Positions 8,624 through 17,928 of a DNA stretch of 64,000 nt are shown piece by piece; within the stretch, counting starts at the first letter, position 1; every line of letters starts with the position of its first letter. Location: the NCBI GenBank assembly GCA_015654925.1, contig JAATFX010000120.1, positions 1 through 64,000 of the forward strand. Direction: 5' to 3'. The notes beneath the pieces were generated by a model, which saw nothing but the letters and a program-made list of their open reading frames with translations, was not told where the DNA came from and searched no databases. Made by a program: the position numbers and the translations under genes. Source of the stretch: Enterobacterales bacterium (GTDB lineage: Bacteria > Pseudomonadota > Gammaproteobacteria > Enterobacterales > Enterobacteriaceae).

Positions 8624-8639
8624 TGGCACAGGCTTTGCT
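8624..8639 (+). promoter_or_regulatory. Sigma-54 promoter of the hut transporter/hutHU unit
   Basis: TGGCACAGGCTTTGCT has GG (8625-8626) and GC (8637-8638) 10 bases apart and matches the sigma-54 consensus almost fully. Predicted start is about 8650. Sigma-54 control of hut is known in Pseudomonas (with CbrB/NtrC); Klebsiella hut uses sigma-70 promoters. Confidence 0.8.
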
Positions 8640-8651
8640 TCTGTAAAGTGT

Positions 8652-8665
8652 CTTGTATAGACAAG
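8652..8665. promoter_or_regulatory. HutC operator-like site at the transporter promoter
   Basis: CTTGTATAGACAAG is the most symmetrical of three related hut sites. It begins about two bases after the predicted sigma-54 transcription start, a good place for repression. Confidence 0.75.
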
Positions 8666-8732
8666 AATATACAGTGCGCCCAAGTCGCCTTTCATCGTTT
8701 ATTTTTTCCTGCAATTCACTCAGGAGTGGGAT

Positions 8733-9710
8733 ATGAGTAAGGTCCGTGCCAGTTCGTCAGTTTTCAGCCGCGTTTATCCCGTTACCCTGGCGTTGGGTTT
8801 AGTCTTCGCCGCTCCCGCCATGGCGGCGGATACGCCGGTGGCCATCGGGATCTCCGGCTGGACCGGTTTCGCCCCGCTGACCCTGGCGGACAAGGCGGGC
8901 ATTTTTAAACGTCATGGCCTCGATGTCTCCATGAAAATGATCCCGCAAAAAGATCGCCATCTGGCCATCGCCTCCGGTGATGTCCAGTGCGCCGCCACCA
9001 CGGTGGAAACCTATATCTCCTGGAATGCCAACGGCGTGCCCATCACCCAGATTGTCCAGCTGGATAAATCTTTCGGCGCCGACGGTTTGGTGGTGCGCAA
9101 TAATATCGACGGCATCAAAGCGCTGAAAGGCAAGACCATCGGGGTTGACGCGCCGGGCACGTCGCCCTATTTCGCGCTCGCCTGGATGCTGGATAAAAAC
9201 GGCATGAGCCTGAAGGACGTCAAAACCACCACCCTCTCGCCGGAAGCCGCCGCCCAGTCATTTATTGCCGGCAGCAACGATGCCGCCATGACCTATGAAC
9301 CTTATCTGTCCAGCGTGCGCCAGAATCCGGCCAAAGGGAAAATCCTGGCCACCACCCTGGATTATCCGATGGTCATGGATACCCTGGGCTGTACGCCCGC
9401 GTTTCTCAAGGAACATCCCCAGGCCGCCAAGGCGCTGGTGGACAGCTACTTCGATGCGCTGGACATGATTAGGCAGCAGCCGGATAAATCCAATGAAATC
9501 ATGGGCGCGGCGGTGAAATCCTCCGGCAAGGAATTTGCCGAATCCGCCAGCTATCTGCGCTGGCAGGATCGTGAACAAAACCGTAAATTCTTCAGCGGCG
9601 AAATTGAAACCTTCAGCAACGAGGCGGCCAAATTGTTGCTGCAAATGAAGGTTATCCGCAAGATACCGGATATCAAGACCCTGTATGACGCCAGCTACGT
9701 TAATCAATAA
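8733..9710 (+). CDS. ABC transporter substrate-binding protein (TauA/NMT1 type), hut-linked
   Basis: This 325-residue protein is a secreted periplasmic binding protein. It has a Sec signal peptide (hydrophobic LALGLVFAAPAMA, cleavage after AMA near residue 30) and then the NMT1/SsuA-like fold (GISGWTGFAPLTLADKAGIFKRHGLD). It heads a transporter operon with a permease and an ATPase. Its place between hutFD and hutHU, and the HutC-like operator upstream, suggest uptake of histidine, urocanate or another imidazole compound. Family members also bind sulfonates, nitrate or pyrimidine precursors, so the ligand is inferred. Confidence 0.85.
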   Translation: MSKVRASSSVFSRVYPVTLALGLVFAAPAMAADTPVAIGISGWTGFAPLTLADKAGIFKRHGLDVSMKMIPQKDRHLAIASGDVQCAATTVETYISWNANGVPITQIVQLDKSFGADGLVVRNNIDGIKALKGKTIGVDAPGTSPYFALAWMLDKNGMSLKDVKTTTLSPEAAAQSFIAGSNDAAMTYEPYLSSVRQNPAKGKILATTLDYPMVMDTLGCTPAFLKEHPQAAKALVDSYFDALDMIRQQPDKSNEIMGAAVKSSGKEFAESASYLRWQDREQNRKFFSGEIETFSNEAAKLLLQMKVIRKIPDIKTLYDASYVNQ

Positions 9711-9720
9711 GGACAGCGTG

Positions 9721-10584
9721 ATGTCGGTCGGAAAAGATGTCCACGGCAGCGGAGTCAAGGTGCCCGTACCGCTGCCGGCGGCGAAAAAAGTGATGCATAA
9801 CCCGCTGATGGTGCCCCTGCGCGGGGTATCCGCCGGCCAGCGGTGGTTTCTCGGCATCGGATTTTTTGTCCTGTTTTTCGCGTTCTGGGCGCTGGCGACG
9901 TTCGGCGGCTGGGTGTCGCCGACGTTTTTGGCCGACCCCGTTACCATGGTGCACGAAGGGTACCTGCTGTTTACCGAATACAACTTTTCGCTGGATATCG
10001 CCATGACGGTGATGCGGGTGCTGGGGGGCTTTATCCTGGCGGCGGTGCTGGCGGTGCCGCTGGGCATCATGATGGGCTCTTACAAATTAGTGGAAGCTTT
10101 TCTCGAACCCTTTGTCTCTTTTTGCCGTTATTTACCGGCCTCGGCGTTTATCCCGCTGCTGATTTTATGGGCCGGCATTGGTGAAATGCAGAAAATCCTG
10201 GTGATTTTTATCGGTTCGTTTTTCCAGATCGTGCTGATGATCGCCGTCACCGTCGGCGCCGCGCGCCGCGATTTGGTGGAGGCCGCTTATACCCTGGGCG
10301 CTTCCAATCACACTATCGTGCGCCGGGTGCTGATTCCCGGCGCCGCGCCGGAAATCGCCGAACTGTTGCGCCTGGTGCTCGGCTGGGCCTGGACCTATGT
10401 GATCGTCGCCGAACTTATCGGTTCGTCGAGCGGCATCGGCCATATGATCGTTGATAGCCAGGCGCTGCTCAATACCGGGCAGATTATTTTCGGCATTATC
10501 GTCATCGGCTGCATCGGGCTGATATCGGATTTTATTTTTAAAGCGGTAAACCGCCGTCTGTTTGCCTGGAGTAATGCCTTATGA
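9721..10584 (+). CDS. ABC transporter permease (TauC/SsuC type), hut-linked
   Basis: This inner-membrane permease follows the binding protein by 10 bp. About six hydrophobic segments are present, together with the permease EAA loop (LVEAAYTLGASNHTIVRRVLIPGAAPEI) that contacts the ATPase. Start ATG 9721 is preceded by AAGGA, giving 287 residues. The N-terminal 35 residues are cytoplasmic and basic. It overlaps the ATPase gene by four bases. Confidence 0.88.
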   Translation: MSVGKDVHGSGVKVPVPLPAAKKVMHNPLMVPLRGVSAGQRWFLGIGFFVLFFAFWALATFGGWVSPTFLADPVTMVHEGYLLFTEYNFSLDIAMTVMRVLGGFILAAVLAVPLGIMMGSYKLVEAFLEPFVSFCRYLPASAFIPLLILWAGIGEMQKILVIFIGSFFQIVLMIAVTVGAARRDLVEAAYTLGASNHTIVRRVLIPGAAPEIAELLRLVLGWAWTYVIVAELIGSSSGIGHMIVDSQALLNTGQIIFGIIVIGCIGLISDFIFKAVNRRLFAWSNAL

Positions 10585-11366
10585 ACCACGGCAAATTGGC
10601 TATCCGGCAGGTTTCACGCATTTTCAGCGGCCCCAAGGGGCAGCAGACGCAAGCGTTGCTGCCCATCGATTATCGGGTGGAAGAAAATGATTTTATCACT
10701 ATCCTCGGTCCTTCGGGCTGCGGTAAGTCCACCCTGCTGCGCATTATCGCCGGCCTGGATCAGCCCAGCGGCGGCGAAGTCTGGCTCGACGGCGGCCTGA
10801 TCGACGGGCCGGGGGCGGACCGCGGCATGGTGTTTCAGAGCTACACCCTGTTTCCCTGGCTGACGGTAGAACAGAATATCTGCTTTGGCCTGCGCGAACG
10901 GGGGCTGGCTAAAGCCGCGCAGCGCGAACGCTGCGACTATTTTATCCACCAGGTGGGCCTGCGCGGGTTCGAACAGCATTTCCCGCGCCAATTGTCCGGC
11001 GGGATGCAGCAGCGCACCGCCATCGCCCGCGCGCTGGCCAACGATCCCAAAGTGCTGCTGATGGATGAACCTTTCGGCGCGCTGGACAATCAAACCCGGG
11101 TGCTGATGCAGGAATTACTGCTGAAAATCTGGGAGTCGTCACGTAAAACGGTGCTGTTTGTCACGCATGATATCGACGAAGCCATTTTCATGGCCAACAA
11201 GGTGGCTATTTTCAGCGCCCGGCCGGGCAGAATTAAAACCGAAGTCGCGGTAAACTTTCCGCATCCGCGGGATTATACCTTAAAGACTACGCCGGAATTC
11301 ATGGCGCTAAAGGCGCGCGTCACCGAGGAGATCCGCAGCGAAACGCTGCGAGGCATGGATGATTAA
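10581..11366 (+). CDS. ABC transporter ATPase (TauB/SsuB type), hut-linked
   Basis: This 261-residue ATPase energises the preceding permease. It has Walker [10 protein letters not shown] (about 44-52), the Q-loop [13 protein letters not shown], the ABC signature LSGGMQQR, Walker [12 protein letters not shown] and the switch histidine VTHD. The start overlaps the permease stop (ATGA). A 70-bp gap with a HutC-like operator separates it from hutH, so hutHU may be expressed both from the upstream sigma-54 promoter and from its own promoter. Confidence 0.9.
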   Translation: MNHGKLAIRQVSRIFSGPKGQQTQALLPIDYRVEENDFITILGPSGCGKSTLLRIIAGLDQPSGGEVWLDGGLIDGPGADRGMVFQSYTLFPWLTVEQNICFGLRERGLAKAAQRERCDYFIHQVGLRGFEQHFPRQLSGGMQQRTAIARALANDPKVLLMDEPFGALDNQTRVLMQELLLKIWESSRKTVLFVTHDIDEAIFMANKVAIFSARPGRIKTEVAVNFPHPRDYTLKTTPEFMALKARVTEEIRSETLRGMDD

Positions 11367-11414
11367 TGACGGAGCGAATAACACCAAACCAGGTGGAATA
11401 TTGGACTCTTTTTA

Positions 11415-11428
11415 CTTGTATAGACAGG
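11415..11428. promoter_or_regulatory. HutC operator-like site before hutH
   Basis: CTTGTATAGACAGG differs by one base from the site at 8652 and ends eight bases before the hutH ATG. HutC bound here would block a hutH promoter or read-through. Confidence 0.7.
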
Positions 11429-11436
11429 AATAGATT

Positions 11437-12996
11437 ATGTCATCTTCTGCAACATTTTTGCGCCCCTGCCGTTTAGTGCCGGGCGAAGTGGACCTGGGGA
11501 CGCTCAAGGCGATCTACCACGGCGAGGTGGAATTGTCGCTGGATGACGGCGCCTGCGACGCGATTAACGCCGCCCAGCAAACCGTAGAGCAGATCCTCGC
11601 CACCGGCGAAGTGGTCTATGGCATCAACACCGGTTTTGGTAAGCTGGCGCAAACCCGGATTCCCGCCGAGCGCCTGGCGGAGTTGCAGCGTAATCTGGTG
11701 CTGTCGCACAGCGTCGGCACCGGCCAACTGCTGGACGACAATGTGGTGCGCCTGGTCATGGCCTGCAAAATCATCAGCCTGGCGCGCGGCCATTCGGGCA
11801 TTCGCTTGTCCGTGGTGCAAGCCCTGCTGGCGTTATATAACGCGGGCGTGATGCCCTGCATCCCGGCCAAAGGTTCGGTGGGCGCCTCCGGCGATTTGGC
11901 CCCGCTGGCGCATTTGTCACTGATGCTGATAGGCGAAGGCCAGGTACGGGTTAACGGGCGGTTGATGAGCGCGCCAGAGGGGCTGGCGCTGGCCGGGCTG
12001 ACCCCGGTTGAACTGGCGCCGAAAGAGGGGCTGGCCCTGTTGAACGGCACCCAGGTTTCCACCTCGCTGGCGCTGGTGGGCCTGTTTGAAGCCGAGCGTT
12101 CCTTCGCCGCCGGGCTGGTGGCCGGGGCGCTGACCCTGGAAGCCATCAAAGGCTCGGTCAAACCCTTCGATGCCCGTATCCACCGGGCGCGGGGACAGGC
12201 CGGGCAAATCGCGGTGGCGGCATCGGTGTCCGCGCTGCTGGCCGGCAGCCAGATCGTCGTCTCCCATGCCGATTGCGGCCGGGTGCAGGACCCGTATTCC
12301 ATCCGCTGCGTGCCGCAGGTGATGGGGGCGTGCCTGGATAATTTGCGATTCGCGGCGCGCACCCTGCAAATCGAAGCCAACGCCGCGTCCGATAATCCGC
12401 TGGTATTCACCGATAGCGGGGAAGTGATTTCGGGCGGTAATTTCCATGCAGAACCGGTGGCCTTCGCCGCGGATATTATCGCGCTGGCCGTCGCCGAAAT
12501 CGGCGCCATCTCGGAGCGCCGCCTGGCATTGCTGCTCGATACCGGCCTGTCGGGGCTGCCGCCGTTTCTGATTAACGAAGGGGGCGTCAATTCAGGATTT
12601 ATGATCGCCCAGGTGACCGCGGCCGCCCTGGCGTCAGAAAATAAATCCCTGGCCCATCCCGCCAGCGTGGATAGCCTGCCCACCTCGGCCAACCAGGAAG
12701 ACCATGTGTCGATGGCCACGTTCGCCGCCCGCCGGCTGGGGGATATGTGTTTTAACACCTCGGTGGTGGTGGGGATCGAAGCCATGGCCGCTGCGCAAGG
12801 CATTGATTTCAACCGGCCGCTGCGCAGCTCGGATCTATTGGAACAGCAGTTGGCCGACATTCGCCGCCGGGTGGCTTTTTTGCCCAGCGATCGGCTGCTG
12901 GCGCCGGATATTGAAGCGATGCGTCTTTGGGTCGCCGAATTCAGCCTGCCAAACGCAGTGCAAACCTTGTTACCCAGCCACGCGCTTACGCTCTGA
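11437..12996 (+). CDS. hutH: Histidine ammonia-lyase HutH
   Basis: HutH deaminates L-histidine to trans-urocanate and ammonia, the first step of the pathway. The 519-residue protein has the Ala150-Ser151-Gly152 triad ([14 protein letters not shown]) that cyclises to the MIO electrophile, [13 protein letters not shown] near residue 60, and the aromatic ammonia-lyase core NALVF/GNFHAEP and [11 protein letters not shown]. Length and motifs are complete. hutU follows after 17 bp. Urocanate made here is expected to relieve HutC repression. Confidence 0.97.
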   Translation: MSSSATFLRPCRLVPGEVDLGTLKAIYHGEVELSLDDGACDAINAAQQTVEQILATGEVVYGINTGFGKLAQTRIPAERLAELQRNLVLSHSVGTGQLLDDNVVRLVMACKIISLARGHSGIRLSVVQALLALYNAGVMPCIPAKGSVGASGDLAPLAHLSLMLIGEGQVRVNGRLMSAPEGLALAGLTPVELAPKEGLALLNGTQVSTSLALVGLFEAERSFAAGLVAGALTLEAIKGSVKPFDARIHRARGQAGQIAVAASVSALLAGSQIVVSHADCGRVQDPYSIRCVPQVMGACLDNLRFAARTLQIEANAASDNPLVFTDSGEVISGGNFHAEPVAFAADIIALAVAEIGAISERRLALLLDTGLSGLPPFLINEGGVNSGFMIAQVTAAALASENKSLAHPASVDSLPTSANQEDHVSMATFAARRLGDMCFNTSVVVGIEAMAAAQGIDFNRPLRSSDLLEQQLADIRRRVAFLPSDRLLAPDIEAMRLWVAEFSLPNAVQTLLPSHALTL

Positions 12997-13013
12997 TGAG
13001 AGAGGAATCCGTA

Positions 13014-14699
13014 ATGAAAAATGATTTTAGCAATGCCGTCGCCCGCCCGGTCAGCGCACCGCGCGGCACCGAGCTGACCTGCAAGAACTGGCTGATCGAA
13101 GCGCCTTATCGCATGATCCAGAACAACCTCGACCCGGACGTGGCCGAACGTCCAGACGATCTGGTGGTGTACGGCGGCATCGGCAAAGCGGCCCGCAACT
13201 GGCCCTGTTTTGAAGCGATCCTCGCCAGCCTGCGGGAACTGGACGAAGATGAAACCCTGCTGGTGCAGTCGGGTAAACCGGTAGGGGTATTCCGCACGCA
13301 TGTGGATGCGCCGCGCGTGATGATCGCCAATTCCAACCTGGTGCCCCACTGGGCCACCTGGGAGCATTTTCATGAGTTGGATCGCGCCGGATTGATGATG
13401 TACGGCCAGATGACCGCCGGCTCATGGATCTATATCGGCGCCCAGGGCATCGTCCAGGGCACCTTTGAAACCTTCGCCGAAGCCGGGCGCCAGCATTATG
13501 GCAACGATTTGCGCGGCAAATGGATACTTACCGCCGGCCTAGGCGGCATGGGCGGGGCGCAGCCGCTGGCCGGGGTATTGGCCGGGGCCAGCGTGCTGGC
13601 CATCGAATGCCAGGAGTCGCGCATCGATTTCCGTTTACGCACCCGCTATCTCGATCGCAAGGCCTATGCCATCGATGAAGCGCTGGCGATGATTGAAGAA
13701 GCCGGCGCCAAAGGCGAGGCGATATCCGTCGGGCTGCTGGGCAATGCGGCCGAAATCATGCCTGAATTGGCCAAACGCGCCGCCGCGGGCGGGGCCCGTC
13801 CGCATATCGTCACCGACCAGACCTCGGCCCATGACCCGCTCAATGGTTATCTGCCGGCCGGCTGGAGCCTGGATAAATGGAATGCCGCCAAGCTGGCGGA
13901 CCCGCAAAGCGTGATCGCCGCCGCCCGGCAATCCATGGCCATACATGTCAAGGCCATGCTGGCATTCCATGAAATGGGCGTGCCGACCGTGGATTACGGT
14001 AATAATATCCGCCAGGTGGCGTTTGACGAAGGGGTGGCCAACGCCTTTGATTTCCCCGGTTTCGTTCCGGCCTATATCCGACCGCTGTTTTGCGAAGGCA
14101 AAGGGCCGTTTCGCTGGGTAGCGCTTTCCGGCGACCCGGAAGATATCTACAAAACCGATGCCAAACTCAAAGAGCTGTTTGCGGACAATACGTTGTTGCA
14201 TAACTGGCTGGATATGGCCCGGGAACGCATCGCCTTCCAGGGGCTGCCGGCGCGTATATGCTGGCTGGGCCTGGGTGAACGGCATCTCGCCGGCCTGGCG
14301 TTTAACGAAATGGTGCGCACCGGCGAGCTGAAAGCGCCCATCGTGATCGGCCGCGATCATTTGGACTGCGGTTCGGTGGCGTCGCCGAACCGTGAAACCG
14401 AAGCGATGAAGGATGGTTCGGACGCGGTTTCCGACTGGCCGCTGCTTAATGCGCTGCTTAGCACCGCGGGCGGCGCCACCTGGGTCAGCCTGCATCACGG
14501 CGGCGGGGTCGGCATGGGCTTTTCACAGCATGCGGGCATGGTCATTGTCTGCGATGGCAGCGAAAAAGCCGACGAGCGCCTGGCGCGGGTGCTGTGGAAC
14601 GATCCGGCCACCGGCGTTATGCGCCATGCGGATGCCGGTTATCCCGAAGCTATCGCCTGTGCGGAAAAATATGGGCTTAAACTCCCGATGATCCTCTAA
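13014..14699 (+). CDS. hutU: Urocanate hydratase HutU
   Basis: HutU hydrates urocanate to 4-imidazolone-5-propanoate using tightly bound NAD+ as an electrophile. The 561-residue protein has the NAD-binding [13 protein letters not shown], the active-site segment [18 protein letters not shown] with its conserved cysteine, and [27 protein letters not shown] 13014 is preceded by AGAGGAAT. The gene ends the hut locus; its stop is four bases from the convergent EamA gene. Confidence 0.97.
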   Translation: MKNDFSNAVARPVSAPRGTELTCKNWLIEAPYRMIQNNLDPDVAERPDDLVVYGGIGKAARNWPCFEAILASLRELDEDETLLVQSGKPVGVFRTHVDAPRVMIANSNLVPHWATWEHFHELDRAGLMMYGQMTAGSWIYIGAQGIVQGTFETFAEAGRQHYGNDLRGKWILTAGLGGMGGAQPLAGVLAGASVLAIECQESRIDFRLRTRYLDRKAYAIDEALAMIEEAGAKGEAISVGLLGNAAEIMPELAKRAAAGGARPHIVTDQTSAHDPLNGYLPAGWSLDKWNAAKLADPQSVIAAARQSMAIHVKAMLAFHEMGVPTVDYGNNIRQVAFDEGVANAFDFPGFVPAYIRPLFCEGKGPFRWVALSGDPEDIYKTDAKLKELFADNTLLHNWLDMARERIAFQGLPARICWLGLGERHLAGLAFNEMVRTGELKAPIVIGRDHLDCGSVASPNRETEAMKDGSDAVSDWPLLNALLSTAGGATWVSLHHGGGVGMGFSQHAGMVIVCDGSEKADERLARVLWNDPATGVMRHADAGYPEAIACAEKYGLKLPMIL

Positions 14700-14703
14700 G
14701 GTT

Positions 14704-15561
14704 TCATCCGCCGGCTTTTTTCCGGGTAAACAGCACGACCGATAAAATAATCAACGCAGCGCCGGCCATCATTCTGAGCGTCGGCTGCTCGTTGAACCAC
14801 CACCAGGCAAAGGCGATGGCGTATACCGGTTCCAGGGCAAAAAATACCGCCGCGGCCCTGGCCTTCACGAACCGCAGGCTGGTCACCATCAGGCTGTGGG
14901 CCACGCCGGTGCAAAATATTCCCAGCAGGGCCAGGTAAAACCAGTCGGCAAGCGTAGCGGATCTTATTTCGCCCAGGGCGAACGGCAACATCAGCAGGCA
15001 GATGAAACCATTTTGCAATAAGGCCACCTGCACCGGCCGGATGTTTACGGCGGTAATCCGGTTGCATACGATCAATAACGCCAGCAGCGCGCCGGAAATA
15101 ATGCCCCATAAAAAACCGCGGGTGCTTGCGCTGCCAAAATCAAATGACGGACAAACCAATACCAGTCCCAGGCAAATGACGCTGATTAAGCCGATTTCGC
15201 GCACGGTGATGCGCTCTTTAAATCCCAGGCTCTCAAACAGGGTGGTAAAAGCCGGGAAACTGGCGAAACCCAGGGTGGCGATGGCGACGCCCGCCGCTTT
15301 GACGGAAATAAAAAACGTCAGCCAATGCCCCGCCAAAATAAGGCTGGCAATGACAATCAGCCCCAGACCTTTGGCATGCAGGCGCTCCCAGCGAAAACTT
15401 TTGATGCCCAGCATTAATAATGCCAGGGCCATTAAGGCAAACAGCGAGCGGCCGAACACGATAAATGCGGGGGAGGTGGCGATGACCTTGCCGAGAATAC
15501 CGGAAAGTCCAAAAAAAAACGCGGCGATATTCAGCGCGATTAACGCGTGTCGTTTATTCAT
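14704..15561 (-). CDS. DMT-superfamily transporter (two EamA domains)
   Basis: The 285-residue protein has about ten hydrophobic segments arranged as two EamA repeats, with small basic loops (for example KSFRWERLHAKG). Family members export amino acids, nucleobases and other metabolites, but substrate cannot be read from sequence. It converges with hutU and is divergent from pphA across 164 bp, so it is probably its own unit; no hut-type operator is seen at its start. Confidence 0.85.
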   Translation of the reverse strand: MNKRHALIALNIAAFFFGLSGILGKVIATSPAFIVFGRSLFALMALALLMLGIKSFRWERLHAKGLGLIVIASLILAGHWLTFFISVKAAGVAIATLGFASFPAFTTLFESLGFKERITVREIGLISVICLGLVLVCPSFDFGSASTRGFLWGIISGALLALLIVCNRITAVNIRPVQVALLQNGFICLLMLPFALGEIRSATLADWFYLALLGIFCTGVAHSLMVTSLRFVKARAAAVFFALEPVYAIAFAWWWFNEQPTLRMMAGAALIILSVVLFTRKKAGG

Positions 15562-15725
15562 TAAGCTGGCCGGATAATCCGATTTTAACCACGGGGTATG
15601 GCTATGCTGCCTGTCAGCGGGCTGTTTTAACAGGTTTTTTTTTATCTATTTCCCTCCGGCCGGCCACCGGGCGGAAGGCGGCTGCTATGCTTAAAGGCGA
15701 TAAGATGCTTTTACGGGGATGAGTT

Positions 15726-16406
15726 ATGAATACGCATATTCCTGCCGCGGTTTATCGCAAAATTGATCCCAATGCGTGGCGGCGGATATTGGTGGTGGGT
15801 GACCTGCACGGTTGTTACGATTTACTCCAGGACAAACTGGCCCAGCACGGATTTGATACGCAGCTGGACCTGCTGGTTTCCGTCGGTGATTTAATCGATC
15901 GCGGGCCCAAAAATCTGCAATGTCTGGAATTGCTGCGACAACCCTGGTTCTGCGCCGTGCGCGGCAATCACGAACAAATGGCTATCGATGCGCTGCAATC
16001 GGGCGACGGCGGTTTATGGCTGGCCAACGGCGGTCGCTGGTTTCTACGCCTGGACGACGACGAACAGCAGCGCGCGCGGGGACTGATTGCCGAATGCGCG
16101 GATTTGCCGCTGGTGATCGATATTCCCATGGCCGACCGGCATATCGTGGTGGCCCATGCGGATTATCCGCTGGACAGTTATGGCTTTGGCCGGGCGGTGG
16201 CGCAAGAGGATCTGTTATGGAGCCGGCGGCGCATCAACCGCAACCAGCGGGGACGGGGCGCCCCCATCGAGGGCGCGACGCATTTCTTCTTTGGCCATAC
16301 GCCCCTCGCTCGGATCAGACATTATTTTAATCAATTTTATATCGATACCGGCGCGGTATTCGGCGGATCGCTGAGCGTCGTCGAACTCAATACGCTGCCG
16401 GTATAA
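15726..16406 (+). CDS. pphA: Serine/threonine protein phosphatase (PphA/PrpA-like)
   Basis: The 226-residue protein is a PPP-family metallophosphatase close to E. coli PphA. All dinuclear metal motifs are present in order: GDLHG (about residue 26), GDLIDRGP, RGNHEQMAIDAL, the histidine of AHADYP and FGHTPL, with DTGAVFGG near the C-terminus. E. coli PphA acts in heat-shock and envelope-stress signalling. Two small stress membrane genes follow on the same strand after a 157-bp gap. Confidence 0.9.
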   Translation: MNTHIPAAVYRKIDPNAWRRILVVGDLHGCYDLLQDKLAQHGFDTQLDLLVSVGDLIDRGPKNLQCLELLRQPWFCAVRGNHEQMAIDALQSGDGGLWLANGGRWFLRLDDDEQQRARGLIAECADLPLVIDIPMADRHIVVAHADYPLDSYGFGRAVAQEDLLWSRRRINRNQRGRGAPIEGATHFFFGHTPLARIRHYFNQFYIDTGAVFGGSLSVVELNTLPV

Positions 16407-16563
16407 CGCAACAGGCGCTTTGACCCCTTTTTTTACCCGCCGCCGGCTTTTTTCCGTGATTTTTCCGCGTTATGCCGCTCAGTGTCTATAATTATACTGG
16501 TTTTTGGTTTTACCCATGCCAATGGGTAATGTTGAGATAAATGAAGTGATAAAAGGATATCCT

Positions 16564-16770
16564 ATGTTCTCCAGTAAGAAGGCGCGCGATCGGGCCGAAG
16601 ATGTGCAAGAGACGGTCCAGCAGCTGGGTGAGGATATGTATAGTGGCGTACGGCAGGCAGCCGGGCAATCCTGTACCTGGGCGAAAAATAATCCTTGGGT
16701 GGCGATTGGCGTAGGTTCTTTAGTTGGCTTATTAGCGGGTATCTATTTAACCGGCAAAAAAGGGGATTAA
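16564..16770 (+). CDS. DUF883 (ElaB/YqjD/YgaM) membrane-anchored protein
   Basis: This 68-residue protein has a charged amphipathic N-terminal half (DRAEDVQETVQQLGEDMYSGV) and a C-terminal transmembrane segment (VAIGVGSLVGLLAGIYL) ending in a glycine-rich tail. That is the layout of ElaB/YqjD/YgaM proteins, which anchor to the inner membrane and bind stationary-phase ribosomes in E. coli. Start ATG 16564 is preceded by AAGGAT. The glsB-type gene begins two bases after its stop, so the pair is one operon. Confidence 0.85.
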   Translation: MFSSKKARDRAEDVQETVQQLGEDMYSGVRQAAGQSCTWAKNNPWVAIGVGSLVGLLAGIYLTGKKGD

Positions 16771-16772
16771 CG

Positions 16773-17021
16773 ATGGGCATTTTATCCTGGATTATCTTTG
16801 GGCTAATCGCCGGCATCATTGCCAAATGGCTCATGCCCGGCAGGGACGGCGGTGGTTTTATCATCACTATCATCCTGGGTATCATCGGTGCGGTGGTCGG
16901 CGGCTATATCAGTACGTTCTTCGGTTATGGCCGGGTGGATGGGTTCAACTTCGGCAGCTTTGTGGTGGCGGTGATCGGCGCCATTGTGGTGCTGTGGATC
17001 TATCGTCTGGTACGCAGATAA
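16773..17021 (+). CDS. GlsB/YeaQ/YmgE family stress membrane protein
   Basis: The 82-residue protein is almost entirely hydrophobic, with three predicted transmembrane helices separated by KWLMPGRDGGGF and a loop after ISTFFGYG. This matches the transglycosylase-associated (GlsB/YeaQ/YmgE) family, whose members are induced by general or acid stress. An AGGGG element precedes the ATG. Two hairpins follow the stop within 100 bp. Confidence 0.88.
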   Translation: MGILSWIIFGLIAGIIAKWLMPGRDGGGFIITIILGIIGAVVGGYISTFFGYGRVDGFNFGSFVVAVIGAIVVLWIYRLVRR

Positions 17022-17046
17022 GCTCCCCCTGATACTTTGATGCTGT

Positions 17047-17113
17047 CCTGAATTCTGTTCAGGGTAGCGCAGCGCATCCCGCATGATTGGCCCTCGGGCC
17101 ACCATCGGGATGC
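17047..17113 (+). terminator. Tandem hairpins downstream of the glsB-like gene
   Basis: CCTGAA-TTCTG-TTCAGG (17047-17063) is followed by a larger nested structure, GCATCCCG...GGCCC-TC-GGGCC...CGGGATGC (17074-17113). Only TTTC follows, so this may be a weak terminator or an mRNA-stabilising structure. Confidence 0.5.
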
Positions 17114-17928
17114 TTTCAATGAAGCCTCGGTATATAAATTATATTGCATGATATCACGCGTTGGCGGCCGCCAATGACGCTCCAATAGTTAATTTAAATT
17201 AAGCGATTGATATTACGTAATAGCCATAAACACTGTGTCGGGTTATCGCCATGCAGGCGCGGGTGGCTTATAGCATAGGCTTTCACTCCGTGCGATAAAC
17301 GGTAATGGCGGATAGGCGCCGGACGTATAAAGCATAGCGGTAGCGATTGGTGTAATGCTATTAACTAACTAAATTCTTATTATTTATTCCCCCAGCTATG
17401 GCGTAAAATAATGAATATTTTTTACGTTTTATTCACACTGAATCTTTGCTTTATAAATATTTTTTTGTTTGTGCCTGGTTCGTGATATTTTCATCATGAT
17501 CATTGTTATGGTGATCCAAGATACTGCTTGCGTAATACCGTCCTGAACTGGCCGGCGGCCGCGGCGGCGCTTTGGGGACCATGGCCGAATGCCATGGCCG
17601 AATGCCATGGTATAAAAGCCATTGCCTAAAAGACCTTTTATAAAACACGCTCAGGTCCTGTTTAGGTTAAAAAAATAATGATTTCTTGCGGCCGAGTTTT
17701 ATTAATGAAGCTATCGCTATCAATTTATATTAATTATTAAGCTTCTGGCGTCGTTATCGTCTGTCCAAAGGTTGCGTTGACTGCTGATTAGTTATGATGA
17801 GTATTTGTAACGCTAATAATAAATCAATTCCATTACCATTTTATTCGTTATTTATCGGCGGCCCGGATCAACTCCGTGCCGGCCCAGGGATATAACATTT
17901 ATCATGAATTATTACGAGGATGGCGTCT
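17114..17928. other. AT-rich intergenic region upstream of the invasin gene
   Basis: About 800 bp without a supportable gene. It is clearly more AT-rich than its neighbours, as is common upstream of H-NS-silenced surface genes. It contains a short tandem repeat at 17579-17610 and several A/T runs that could hold promoters, none assigned with confidence. Confidence 0.6.
17579..17610. repeat. Tandem 13-bp repeat with palindromic CCATGG units
   Basis: CCATGGCCGAATG occurs twice in tandem, followed by a third CCATGG. Each unit starts with the palindrome CCATGG. It lies about 320 bp upstream of the invasin-like gene; function unknown. Confidence 0.8.

Noticed and set aside
11616-13373. 585-codon minus-strand open frame opposite hutH/hutU
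   Set aside because: Arginine/serine-rich low-information sequence covering two well-supported genes on the other strand; a GC-bias artefact.
15622-15643. Possible terminator CTGT-TTTA-ACAG followed by a T-run
   Set aside because: The stem is only four base pairs and no plus-strand gene ends upstream of it, since the EamA gene runs the other way.
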